IMG/VR virus record: IMGVR_UViG_3300046809_000906
Span: 1-56,310 of that record
Length of the DNA stretch: 56,310 bases
Strand: one strand, 5' to 3'
DNA from: a virus
Shown here: one piece after another, positions 45,501 to 51,028 of the stretch
How the letters are laid out: each line of letters opens with the position of its first letter
How positions within the stretch are numbered: the stretch's first letter is position 1
Notes under the pieces: generated by a model
Databases searched by the model: none
Told to the model about the DNA's origin: nothing
The model's input: only the letters and a program-made list of their open reading frames with translations
Program-made: the position numbers and the translations under genes

Positions 45501-48160
45501 GTGGTGTCGGGGGCGGACTGATTATCCGTCCCCGGCGTGACGGGCGCGGCGGCGGGCTTGGCCGGGCGCTCCTTCTTGCTGTCGCGGCGGTCCTTCAATG
45601 TGGCGTCCAGACGCTGCCCGTGGCGGGTCGCGCGGTCGCGGATCGCTTCGAGGACAGGGCGGGCCTTGCCATATGGGTCGCGGCCCGGCTCGTCGTCGAG
45701 CGTGGCGAGGATGGCTTCCGCGGAGCGCTGCAGTTCGCGGCTGGCCTGGATGCGCTGGCGGATGCCCGTGGTGGCTGCGAGGCGGCGGAAGCTGGTGTTG
45801 AGGTCGGCCGTGAGCTGCTGGTCCTGACCATTGGCCAGGTCACGAGCGAGGTTGGTCCCGTTCCAATCGCCCTGTAGGGCGGCGATCTCGTCCTTGGCCT
45901 GGACGTACGTCTTGCCCTCATTCCCGTACGGGACGTCCGACTCGTCACCGGCTTCGTCGGTTCCCGCCGCCGGGGTGTCCTGCGCCTGCTGCTCGTCGAC
46001 GTCGGTCGAGGCCGTCACCGCAGAGGCGTTGGGCTCGTTCTCCTGGTCGCGGTCGGCGGAGACCCCGGGCGCGTCGACGTCGGGGACGCCCTCGGGCACA
46101 CCCGACGTAGCGGGTTCCTGCGGGGTGCCGGGGGTACGGAGTCGGTCTTCGTCGCGGCGGACCTCGATCTGGCGCCCGTCGTCAGCGAACCCTCGTACGA
46201 GGGTGTCCACGGCCAGGGCCCGGGTCACCGGGCGGGTGTTGGAGGTGGTGACGTACGCCTTGGCGCCGTCGGACCACACGAAGCCGGCCTTCCGCATCCG
46301 CTTGTGCATGTCGGGGTCGTCCCGATCGACGCCGTGGACGAGCGCGCGGCTCGGCGAGTACTGGATCCAGATCGGATCCTTCTGGCCGTCCGGCTGGCCG
46401 GCGAGGGTGTGCTGCCGTGCGGCGTTGACGGCGAAGTCGGTCTCCGTACGGCCGCTGACGTGCCGGTTGTCCATGTCGCCGACGTACGCGGAGCGGCGGG
46501 TGTTGCGGTCGAACACGGACTGGCCGGTGGCGATGCGCTTGCCGTCCGGCCCGTACACGTTGGTGCCGTCCTCGCCGCGGGCCATGCGGTAGCCGGGGAA
46601 ACTGGCGAGTTCGGTGGCGTCGTCGGGGACGTCGTTCTCGTGGCGGCCCGGCTCGTGGCTGGTGCGCCCCGACGTGGTCTCCCGCATTCGCTTTCCAGCG
46701 GGAGAGGAGAGGCGTTCGCCGATGCCGTCGCTGTCCCAGTTGAACGGCTGACCGTTGTCGTCGCGGTAGTCGCGGTACGCGTGGACCCGCGCGATGGCAT
46801 CGGGCTTGCCCTTGTCCGAGGGCAGGATGGCGACCGGGACGGAGGTACCGGCGTGGAAGACGGTCCAGCGCTCCTTGCCCCGGACGTCCATCTTGCCGAT
46901 GAGGAAGCCGTCGACGACCTGCGGGTCCACGACGAGGTCGGCGCGCTGACGGGCCACGGACTCCCGCTGCTGCCGCTCGTTGTGGGTCTCGCGAACGCGC
47001 GGCACGTCGGGGTTGGTGCGCCAGTGGTCGAGGACCTGGGCGACCGTCGTCAGACGGCCCCCGGCACCCTCCTGCTGTTCGGGGGTGTCCTGCTGCTCTC
47101 CGTCGGCCAGCTCGTCGTGGCCCGCCGGCGGCTCCTCCGGGTCGTCGTCGCCGAGCTGCGGCTGTTCGACCTCCGGCTTGGGCTGCGCTCGGTCCTGCTG
47201 CTCGTTGTTGTCCTGACTGGAGTCGTGCTCGCGACCGCGCGCGATGGCGGCGTCGATGCCGTCCCGGCCGTCGGCCATGCCAAGCCGGTCGGCGGCGTAC
47301 GGCGCGCGCCAGTCGAAGGGGCGACCACGCTCGTCGCGGGCGCCCTCCAACTCATTGGCGAAGTGCAAGGCATCGGGCTTGGAGCGGAACCCGGCCTGGT
47401 GGGTCATGATCGTGCCCGACCCGACGTGGTACACGTCCCACTTGCCGTTGCCATGCCGGGTGACCAGGAAGTTGCCGTCGGACGAGAGCTGCGACGTCCG
47501 GGCGAAGTCCATGCCGCGGGTGGCCGAGTAAGTGTCGAGACGGACCTGGGCCCGCTCCTGCTTGGAAGCCCCCCGGAGGTGCACCCCGTTGTGGGTGCGT
47601 GGCGGCCGCTGCCAGCGCGGATCCTTGGCGCCCGACTCCAGGTGGTTGCGGGCCGCGATGACGCTGGCGAACCGCGGAGCCTTCTTCGGCTCCTCCTCGT
47701 CCTTGGGCTCCTCCTCGTCGTCCTCGCCGATCGGCTCGCCCTCGTCGTCCGTATCGTGCGGAGCGTCCGAGGAGGTCGGGTCACCGTTGTCGTCGGCGCC
47801 GACGCCGTCACCGCGGCGAGGGTCGGCGTCCCGCCGCTCCTCCTCCGCCTGCACCTTCTCCTTGCTCTTGGTGGGGGCAGTGCCGTCCGGGCGGGCGACC
47901 ATGGTCAGGCGGGAGGTCTGAATGGGCCTCGCGTTGCCGCCGTCCAGGTCGGAGATCTGAACCTTCGTCTGGGACAGGGCCCGTACGACGCGGGCGAAGC
48001 CGCCACCCCAGATACGAGCGATGCCGCCGGTCTCGATGAACCTCCCCTTCGAGTCGCGAGGGTGGAGTTCCTCCCGCCACGGTCGGCGGGCGCGCTTGGT
48101 CTCGAAGACTGAGGCGAGAGCGTTGATGATCCGGTTCGGCATGCGGCGGACCATGCACAC
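30590..48160 (-). CDS. Giant polyvalent protein: adenine methyltransferase, SNF2 helicase and many accessory domains
   Basis: One uninterrupted frame encodes 5856 residues (about 630 kDa). Visible domains: HPRDSKGRFIE beta module (about 33-90); repeat-A copies (158-290, 366-485); a GFVWSDG domain (about 556-672); a methyltransferase (about 1000-1330) with LEPGSGSGNF (1145-1154) and catalytic GNVPFG (1207-1212); an SNF2-type helicase with GAGKT (K1854), DEAH (2012) and QREGRIERQG (2353); an acidic linker; further repeat-A copies (about 4034-4124, 4384-4490); five tandem G-D-x-V beta-barrel modules (about 4735-5230); helices; and a degenerate zincin-like end (about 5690-5856). This matches DarB-like polyvalent proteins, which are packaged and injected to protect phage DNA. 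It lies between portal and protease genes. GTG at 48160 is assumed; ATGs at 48154 and 48142 are alternatives. Confidence 0.85.
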   Translation of the reverse strand: MCMVRRMPNRIINALASVFETKRARRPWREELHPRDSKGRFIETGGIARIWGGGFARVVRALSQTKVQISDLDGGNARPIQTSRLTMVARPDGTAPTKSKEKVQAEEERRDADPRRGDGVGADDNGDPTSSDAPHDTDDEGEPIGEDDEEEPKDEEEPKKAPRFASVIAARNHLESGAKDPRWQRPPRTHNGVHLRGASKQERAQVRLDTYSATRGMDFARTSQLSSDGNFLVTRHGNGKWDVYHVGSGTIMTHQAGFRSKPDALHFANELEGARDERGRPFDWRAPYAADRLGMADGRDGIDAAIARGREHDSSQDNNEQQDRAQPKPEVEQPQLGDDDPEEPPAGHDELADGEQQDTPEQQEGAGGRLTTVAQVLDHWRTNPDVPRVRETHNERQQRESVARQRADLVVDPQVVDGFLIGKMDVRGKERWTVFHAGTSVPVAILPSDKGKPDAIARVHAYRDYRDDNGQPFNWDSDGIGERLSSPAGKRMRETTSGRTSHEPGRHENDVPDDATELASFPGYRMARGEDGTNVYGPDGKRIATGQSVFDRNTRRSAYVGDMDNRHVSGRTETDFAVNAARQHTLAGQPDGQKDPIWIQYSPSRALVHGVDRDDPDMHKRMRKAGFVWSDGAKAYVTTSNTRPVTRALAVDTLVRGFADDGRQIEVRRDEDRLRTPGTPQEPATSGVPEGVPDVDAPGVSADRDQENEPNASAVTASTDVDEQQAQDTPAAGTDEAGDESDVPYGNEGKTYVQAKDEIAALQGDWNGTNLARDLANGQDQQLTADLNTSFRRLAATTGIRQRIQASRELQRSAEAILATLDDEPGRDPYGKARPVLEAIRDRATRHGQRLDATLKDRRDSKKERPAKPAAAPVTPGTDNQSAPDTTTTGDDSSGSEQARADRQEALGDVQASGVRGAGDGRGEGDLLRDARDSGGSGDHGPDAADSEGSDEREVRGPGGGQAAGGGAGPRTGDGRAHLPAGRARDGERRASGSRQAVAAPSFRPKSQKDLAPSGEKAKARANVAAVTTLRQIQAEDRPATPAEQKILARWSGWGALPIVLADKPEPTDGAFRDADGNPDPAKYARALKKWESFAEERAAVRELLNDEEWTAAKANTLNAHYTDAELVQPLWDLVRNLGFGGGNVLEPGSGSGNFIGAAPEGARVTGIELDPTTAAISQLLYPDARIINGSFGDIRMPNSYFDLAIGNVPFGRFPMYDEQVNPDLKHSIHDTFILKSLNKVRPGGLVAVVTSRYTMDGEDDTARRQMSYMADLVGAVRLPAGAHQDAAGTGVVTDVLVFRRRFGDENTHDIDMSWTRSSKTNVNGHEIAVNDYFQRNPQNILGQLTTGRGQFSDHDLTVIGDKNAGPALKAGLARVHSSSLRGQGNTRMRYVPEIDAVDRRLELAGEKHEGAVHILSDGSFTQVEDGAVIPLDVHPTQQEQLRKLVALRETTNRLLRLEGATRESGETDNMRALRRELNEAYDAYVKQHGPLDKPGQTRFFSPQEAKDRAKAEGLKDVPAAWKHPSALQVFEDDPASAVVFGLDKWDDTAKSAKKADIFTQRVLAPREIADRASSPEEAIALAQELDGGELHLPTIARLLGRVDDLEALREEIGPLAFDEPGTNRLVSRGEYLSGNVREKLVLAEKAAAADPRFGANVAALKNVIPRDLDPSEIKVKMGAPWIPETDVTAFLQHILGTKAVRAERGGASMWEVQGPTTGIAATSDWGTKSKSAPEIAKALLEQRTIVVTRTIEAGGKKVTVTDDEATSEAQAKAKAMAERFSEWVWEDRERSKRLARVYNDTFNNLVMREFDDSPLALPGATAEWKMRPHQNAAIRRIVSDKSVLLAHVVGAGKTATMVAGTQELRRTGMARKPAIVVPNHMLGQFRREYLELYPDAKLLTASSADLTGKKRRRFIAKVATGDWDTVILTQGAFERIPMRAEAQEKYMRRELDKLQDEIKRAKAREGKSLTLKRLEETLKAKEAKLKQKLASKKDSGAVHFEDTGIDYLMVDEAHGYKNLATASHIEGAAISGSARASDLHMKIEYLRERNESGRVVTLATGTPIANSVTEAYVMQRFLRPDILEDAGVDDFDSWAATFGEIVQNLELAPDGSGFRMKARFSRFHNAAELLRMYRLAVDVQTAADLNLPTPKVRAGEDGKRGEIVTVPISAEQKAFVTALPSASWIHKQGGVLKAIGLASRAAIDMRLVGGHGEEGGKIDAAVHKIAEIYEENKDRIYPVSDEDLTPQKLPGSVQIVFMDAGTPGSTAKNAWDGYAYMKAELVEAGVPADKIRFIHEAKTDKAKAKLFEDARNGRIAVLVGSTEKMGTGTNIQARAVALHHMDFPWRPADMAQREGRIERQGNLNMPGIPGTADDVRILSYVTEETFDAFKLGTLERKAGFIAQMDRKDFDAREMEDIGDIAVSFGQMKAIATGDMTVMDYAQAGADVVELQRLDRSWHRDQDTRRRTVAAADGIISDLSGVLPAWRDALARREDVSGDNFRIRLGDEEFDQRADVYDDLAQQVRAAARDMSLQDGARVPLGRLGGHDFHVEIGHDLFGNRVAKVRFDWPNWEHPAEPDTRGVYTPSQLDDASGRGILASLERRLNNLDDAIADAEESLEITQDERARAKRGLGGTSPYGQRLRSKERRVALLSNLITANEKLKGYKNREVDPENKDYLKAQSRVAELKSELGIEDRREQEFDEEAAAAALNAVNDTVTLDPEDVERDLAELRPESATRTPRTRSGAASANESSESSNTGGTGTVTIDRDRVDEDLESIRPTGDNAGSGGSSEPPSGPNVPQQGDGDDEASEPPVGTDSPRAMTPEARQAEIVALIEHEMVHGPLTGAAKTRLTALEAENDRLAGKRPEQKPAPNPTPQRSGPGGNWADLTRDQVEGDGSEDDGLFSAPAAPARRSTAADPNNPFDQPDDGFGTPDLIAALEGRDTSDLREAELRRADKLEQGDRFTGSDGHAHTVAEPPNKTGRGRVRVVTEQGRELFFRPADEVRLGGPDETANTTTSSSDERRAPAPRTEDAAPATPAAPKPFADNKEWRDGLAPVDVANTHLGTAASATWGPREIPDSVGELSRGVMNAIAALEDDDYDDTERYLASARQQATVLQGSLLNTERNTMEEPLRDLLSALDTFLDRHRATRDQRQSEDDTAQRLDDQARADFEARRTPASPDETAGDARPETSPSGDGLDALNGEQPSPGAPVSTSDSNAEGETREHVGEHNGKPVEIGEEHVIPAKHRFHRDEVRRAVYLGGERIGSVLRNDTEGDEAWRADHDAHGPVGDPWSSKKDFEDPAHAAALVVAGAHDKPLLSFPGDTSGRATPIREWAGVWAEPQPAGVRNVYLDRAVAHNDDGWSARADPWDVKFWISTMADVEPLAQYDENTRRGLDEVPSEARQFLTDLSEDLRSSVREMGEGLRTDLRPILVNHIATRNGRKKALELRHELLEERIQQVREAVRERIARARAGAAERGLSEQQAEAFIIGVVGGDNSDQKSYGIHGEFPEAIRPLKAAVADGTAYWSAFAGWATQDDSSNWAGMHWENGRRESIGAPTSPVADARTGTGELKIGEAELPKGMRWARGSELREGNIFHTVNRRQGTSDGFDGMYTPRYVINLHRGGLDGAVRSVNLDNNHGHDTVGPDEWVVLVEKPEQVVRNRARARVRTDIFTNWEVPVDDETHELGGPDRVAALVARAEVNEVAKEGAKTEWSVSVDGVEVGRITNDFKERTLEYDAETDDGQRRTWHGRDLATAGLVATHDERQASQNDESETTTSDAGAPDGEDEVTVPAWATDLGDGVWLDKPRKSGGPRNIYVDGLIEALLWKENKSKGGRYYWWRPYPNNLTGEGRFDTPEEAARDFAREMREQGLPSLSGPQDDAAGPGERDDSDGDNGQGQGQEEEFGRDDSDREDRDRDRGDLDGAAPDETSGDGGSGTPEPDNDRNDDGTPDGDDDEGTDDRARRRRRRDRRNRGSNRPDSGGPGRPLVPHIPERNNRDLRDDDDSSGLGGLRDAYRTGRDLPAGMDTPEHRDFLQRLADNPTLTQSEGSGLVTWTDDHEALADGQPALWYFAHARTGAGFGGAGNTAVSAYSAPEARELANRYEQLTGADGTPFAWNGDLDSAAVRGWRDGQGRNLVEAMRAQRDAFEADEAREEPSALPEDLSILSDLELESFPHQAFNAEDWERYAAEMDRRFPPADQLRDVLSQTPPVTEEEREAENKAMDEALGFGQLDVAPEIVRPKRPSKDQQLRDEYQMWHEERRNRADNAMRGGSLLNKEGKRKGYSEDDVFNGGFLSANDAWRRYASDELIEWFDQNGGRVTYNQFREQKRQSERLDRWDWEEQQRAARGETALPADAADADAEPEAEVDTFDASKPRFSDVAALRDHLHAGELDDPGPGGNWDMRQRLDDVIKSKTLELSPGGRLAIGKFKHGNRSGLQWRILAPGSMNSLFDPYNITREQAIAYTEALEGIRDRDGNPFPWDAPDAPERARAFIGSDGENLGVAVAKALVDKFDEEDRLYDRTKARLLLLDEQRLDEHYPKWRATSERDGYTIPVHHADDLQAGDEVDSFHVFTYPDTPGGPAEWSERGTADEHPAYLSRGSVGQGLDFPFGVMGDYDIGGGDDSESGKFDLDGNKVKRLVHGVHWVADPVRARAMRRPRTGETAPEAAVGQDAGVAVPAVSEPAVGRDAGAAVPAAPNSAEDVPSPGVDVPEERPAPEPIGGRTAEWVSVSDLTLGDVVRIEGTTRAGKSRTLSGYVIQAPQRRAVSRKGRSTEMFMTLVSETKDGSSGDRSPVWTPLDASAARATGEVSDERERADSSLVTGAEGDVLTGNIADRIATDRSGRGLFPGSLVQDDGGREGVVTGANASTVSVSWGDDKQETGLAPSSVTVTDGGSARPTGWTPEGQRVRNGHVVSDRDGNMLGTVEGVDGDSVQVATREGIKPMPVTDLRTVGEVRDREPEDRTNTADVVPATAGSLSEGDVIVHDGADGPRTVAVIGRDEDGDRVQLDVADTRTGEASHIDTTADAPVTRLVGEGGQAPAVDDEDVDLRVLEEPQAVDPVIGDTVDPQLSPEERDAIADHGTAPSDDPDVQQAVTRIGQDLPVTSGQATGLADSLRATSTPDTAEGRAARRAAAHLDEAAGRTSSDTNARSAQGTVNDLGVGDTIALPDEDDANNVSTYTVVGIDDLLGGVRQVTVRDAAGDTHSRTLPGDQPLWQLPELPDPEGADAPRRDPNPAPSTDDIVAGHPNRVARAVVDSAIAGTEPAGSIHQLRQQVAERVTTEALLVPMQQARQDAVDALNAAGITGPERSQAFKRLKAERLRARAAAVRAVLRTINDLEPLDGESAQDTANRAADLLRMIPDQIGVPAARRDGTGETGETIARHVDDALMTLARQAFGDGLSDEDALRLGRVLTGRMEATRQATARRIVRNLPPATRQRVLPQVLALLMRIGRRIIAMVQALLRAARQAWNSEAFRRFRERLVARVKAWPETRRLHRIAQAADLPAPGDGEGLGERIAHWARLMPAPGRFGQTSRRARWYQGATRRALAAGELPAVQDGMRWAPDRAADRGPGATAMRHLAALRAAGVDMDQEINARLAAVLPDHGDDPHTNLRLAAAYADTTERRARNLAAHPVGHSVNPDYTLELAAARAEAADARVEADRMRAAYTTALPDVVADALASVREMGPSGSSALIMSPGSDGDAARALNGVQRFVPRDWLAPTDRRLVHARDAAVGGYDPHSRTVSVADLGDGGLGTAAYALLVHLQQAQPDLLAAQEVYRYARTHTGRVGARRSSVDELFARLFSNAESDRADVVLPQALLSLFNGDWYEDDDLRAFLLGLLATR
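45166..45480 (-). CDS. Small gene nested out of frame in the giant gene
   Basis: This 104-residue protein, starting MAVNKLGRIARKHWETYRPA, reads as a normal folded helical protein. I associate this N-terminus with a small family found beside methylase-helicase genes on actinobacterial mobile elements (from memory, unverified). It lies in a different frame inside the giant gene, over residues 894-999 of that protein. There the giant frame is Gly/Arg/Asp low complexity, as expected for a by-product of another frame. The GTG start has GGGAG about nine nt upstream. Its end meets the point where the methyltransferase domain begins. It is probably translated independently. Confidence 0.65.
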   Translation of the reverse strand: MAVNKLGRIARKHWETYRPAAYAELGTDEEKETFFATLGILADQEITDRTRQILKDQTSEKFVDRVAAKLQAAAQARELVMAEHIFLPAEPGMENAELPDHGRL

Positions 48161-48169
48161 CGAGGGTGG

Positions 48170-50608
48170 TTAGCGTCGCGGGCTCGCTGGCGCAGTGCGA
48201 TAGCGCAGCCGGCAGCGGCAGTTCAGGGTCAGGGAGCGGGGGGCGAGCGGGTCACCGGGGAACCGCACCGGCCAGCCCTCCATCTCGAAGGGCTGCTTCA
48301 CGGGCATCGTGACACCCTCCGCCGCAGCGTGTGCGGGACGGACACGGTCGTCGCGGCGGGTCTGCCACGTACGCTCGATGTCCGGGCCGGTGGCGGTCGC
48401 CACGGCGTCGACAGCGCCGTTCACGGTGGCAGTGGCGGCGGATTCTGCGATGTTGCCGATGACGTGCGTCGACTCCTCGCCCTGCAACATCTCCGCGACG
48501 GTGCCGAGCAAGGCGTTGAGGTTGGCGCCAGCCTGCTGGGCTTCGTCGAGCGTCAGTTCCAGGAAGCGGTGGAAGGCGCGCATCGTGTCGGCAGCCACGG
48601 CCGCCGCGGTCAGCACGGCGGCACCGATGCCGGCCGACGCGCCTCCGTCGACGCTGCTGCCGAAAGCATCCGCCGCGTCCTTTGCCACCATCGCCGCGAG
48701 GCGGGTCAGAACGGGCGTCAACGTGGTGATGACCTCGTCCTGCCACTTCTCCGCGCCGACGACCTTGTCCATGTCCATGGGCTTGCTGCCGCCGCGAGTA
48801 TCGGACGGCCCGTCGTCGAGCCAGTAGCGGGTGCCCTTGCGGGCCTTCGGCGATCGAAGGCGCGCGGCGATGACGCCCTCCTGGCGCGCGAAGAGCGCGG
48901 CGAGCGCGGCCTCCACGGCGGTGCGGGCTTGGTCGAAGTTCCCGTCGGCGACGCTGAATTCGGTGACCATGGGCAAGGCCTTGGACTCTATGCGCCGCGC
49001 CTCCTCGACGGCGGCCGCCGCAGGTCCCTCCTCGGGCATGACGTCCGCGCCAGCGCGGGCCTCCTCGACGGCGGCCGCCGCTGCGCCCGGCTGGACCTCC
49101 TGCACGGCGGCGCTGGCTTCCTGCACGGCCGCGGCAGCCGGACCCTGGCCGTTGCCCCCGGCGCTGTCTGGGGTCTCGCCGAGCGCTTCGGCCACCGCCT
49201 GCGCCGCGGCCCCGTCACCCTGCGGTTGGCCCGGCTGCTGCGGGGCGTTCGGACCCGGGATGCCCCCGGTCCCGCCGCCACCCTGTTCCGGTCCAGCGGA
49301 GATACCGAGCGCAGTCGCGTCGCCGGGCACGAACGGCACCGGCGCCTTCTGCGGGGAGATCCACAGGGCCCGGGTGTGGGGGTTGGCGTACGGGGCGAAC
49401 CCGGCGAGCTTGCGGTACTCGTCGATGCTGATGAGGCCGGCGTTCCATTCCTCGCGGGCCTCCGCGCGCCGCTTCCGCCGGGGCAACTCCAGCACTTCGA
49501 CCGTCGACGTGTCGTAGCGCATCCGCATGTCGTCGCCGGCGTCCCTCTCGAACGCGTTGGCGATGAGTTCCAGGTGGCCGAGTTCGGTGTGCAGCCAGAA
49601 CCCGAGCTCCTCCTGCTCGGCGTTGTCGAACGTGCGGCCCGACGCGTTTCCGGTGACGGACTCGGGTACGCCGAACGCGGCGAGGATCTCCAACTTCGAG
49701 TTGGCGGAGGCGTGTTCGTAGTTCATGTCGCGCGGCTTGGCCGCAGTGTCGACGTAACTCATGCCGCCAGGCCCGGCGGCGATCACCGACAGATGCCCGG
49801 CGAACTCCGCCCCCGGTAGGAACCGGGACTCAAGCCGGTCCATCTCCTGCGGGTTGAGAGTGGTCGCGTCGACGGCCATCACCCCGCCAGGGCGGGCGTC
49901 GTTCTTAATGAACATGACGTTGTAGAGCCGCGAAAGATGGTCCAGGTCGACGCTGATCCCGGCGGCCTCCAGGGGAGTGATGCCGCTGAAAGGGTCAGTT
50001 GGGTGGGGGTCGCGGAGCCACAACACCCGCTCGGGCGGGAGTTCACGGATGACGCCCTCGCGGGTCGTGAACTCGAAGTGGGAGAGGTAGTCGCCCTTCG
50101 GATCCGGGATGGGCAGGACCCTGTCGGGAGGGAGGAGGTCGAGCCGGGTGAGGGTGCCGGCACGACTGCGGGTCTTCTCCACGAACGCGCCCCGCTTGGA
50201 CAGCAGGATTTGCGCGGAGAGCCGCTTGCGGAACATCGGGCCGGTTTCCAGCGGGTTCGCCTGCCCGTTCAGGAGCCGCAACAGCGGATGGTCGGGGAAG
50301 GTCTCCTCGAACTCGCCTTCCTCGGTGAGACCACGGCCGATTTCCAGGGGGAGCCGCGAGGCGTGCTTGCCGATGGTGTCGATGGCTTTGAACACCCAGA
50401 CGACGCGCTCGTACCCGTCGGTGATGACGCGGTCCATGTCCCAGCCGTCCGCGCGGCCCTCGGTGCCCCAGACGTTGCCGGTACCGGCGTACATCGTCGA
50501 CGTGTACGCACCCCCGGACCAGGAGATCGTTTTCGTCTCAGGTTCGGGAGGCTGCGAGGTGCTCGTGAGCAGGGAGCGCAGCGCGGGCAGGAATCGGCGG
50601 CCGGCCAT
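48170..50608 (-). CDS. Portal protein fused to MuF-like minor head domain
   Basis: Residues about 1-430 of 812 form an HK97-type portal: YERVVWVFKAIDTIGKHASRLP, LLPPDRVLPIPDP, ERVLWLRDPHP and ISIDEYRKLAG are typical segments. A disordered Gln/Gly/Ala linker (about 440-560) contains a near-duplication, AAAAVEEARAGADVMPEEGP then AAAAVEEARR. Residues about 590-812 are helical and end with a MuF-like signature, DDRVRPAHAAAEG and NCRC. Portal-MuF fusions join the DNA channel with a minor capsid protein that is often injected. The ATG overlaps the stop of the upstream gene by one base. No terminase is seen next to it, which is unusual. Confidence 0.9.
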   Translation of the reverse strand: MAGRRFLPALRSLLTSTSQPPEPETKTISWSGGAYTSTMYAGTGNVWGTEGRADGWDMDRVITDGYERVVWVFKAIDTIGKHASRLPLEIGRGLTEEGEFEETFPDHPLLRLLNGQANPLETGPMFRKRLSAQILLSKRGAFVEKTRSRAGTLTRLDLLPPDRVLPIPDPKGDYLSHFEFTTREGVIRELPPERVLWLRDPHPTDPFSGITPLEAAGISVDLDHLSRLYNVMFIKNDARPGGVMAVDATTLNPQEMDRLESRFLPGAEFAGHLSVIAAGPGGMSYVDTAAKPRDMNYEHASANSKLEILAAFGVPESVTGNASGRTFDNAEQEELGFWLHTELGHLELIANAFERDAGDDMRMRYDTSTVEVLELPRRKRRAEAREEWNAGLISIDEYRKLAGFAPYANPHTRALWISPQKAPVPFVPGDATALGISAGPEQGGGGTGGIPGPNAPQQPGQPQGDGAAAQAVAEALGETPDSAGGNGQGPAAAAVQEASAAVQEVQPGAAAAAVEEARAGADVMPEEGPAAAAVEEARRIESKALPMVTEFSVADGNFDQARTAVEAALAALFARQEGVIAARLRSPKARKGTRYWLDDGPSDTRGGSKPMDMDKVVGAEKWQDEVITTLTPVLTRLAAMVAKDAADAFGSSVDGGASAGIGAAVLTAAAVAADTMRAFHRFLELTLDEAQQAGANLNALLGTVAEMLQGEESTHVIGNIAESAATATVNGAVDAVATATGPDIERTWQTRRDDRVRPAHAAAEGVTMPVKQPFEMEGWPVRFPGDPLAPRSLTLNCRCRLRYRTAPASPRR
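48171..48181 (-). promoter_or_regulatory. Intercistronic motif copy (upstream of giant gene)
   Basis: Coding-strand sequence CGCGACGCTAA. It overlaps the last codons of the portal gene and its stop and lies 11-30 nt before the possible starts of the giant gene. Confidence 0.6.
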
Positions 50609-50973
50609 CAGCGCACCTCACCCGAGGTCAGCCACAGGCCCGCACCGACGCCGAGCGCGGACACCGCGGCGAGGCCACCGATGGGGGTGAGCGTCCATAT
50701 GACGGCCAGCCCGAGAGCCGCTCCGGCGACGGTGCAGAAGGTGCCGGCCCTGAGCGCCGTCCGGCTCGGACGGGGGCGCTGATACAGCGTCCACGTGCCG
50801 AAGCAGAGGAGCACCAGGGCGACCAGGCCGGTGCCGACGAGGCGGTGGGTGGCGAACGCGGCGGTGACGAGGCCGAGCATCCCGGCGGCCACCAGGAGCA
50901 GCCCGGCAAGTTCGCGAGCGAGCCGCGCCCCGGCGCGGTGGCGGCCGGGATTGTCCTTGGGTGTCGTGTTCAC
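50608..50973 (-). CDS. Four-helix membrane protein
   Basis: This 121-residue protein has four hydrophobic segments: about 22-42 (ELAGLLLVAAGMLGLVTAAF), 46-62 (LVGTGLVALVLLCFGTW), 76-95 (AGTFCTVAGAALGLAVIWTL) and 97-114 (IGGLAAVSALGVGAGLWL). The N-terminus is basic and polar. It directly precedes the portal gene and shares one base with it. A role at the host membrane, such as superinfection exclusion or lysis control, is possible but unproven. Confidence 0.65.
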   Translation of the reverse strand: MNTTPKDNPGRHRAGARLARELAGLLLVAAGMLGLVTAAFATHRLVGTGLVALVLLCFGTWTLYQRPRPSRTALRAGTFCTVAGAALGLAVIWTLTPIGGLAAVSALGVGAGLWLTSGEVR

Positions 50974-51000
50974 CCGGCGGAAGCTAGGAACGCCTCCTGG

Positions 51001-51011
51001 TTAACGTCGCG
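51001..51011 (-). promoter_or_regulatory. Intercistronic motif copy (first in the structural operon)
   Basis: Coding-strand sequence CGCGACGTTAA followed by CCAGGAGG, 28 nt upstream of the membrane protein start. It is the most upstream copy. Confidence 0.6.
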
Positions 51012-51028
51012 TCGTCACCGACCGGGTC

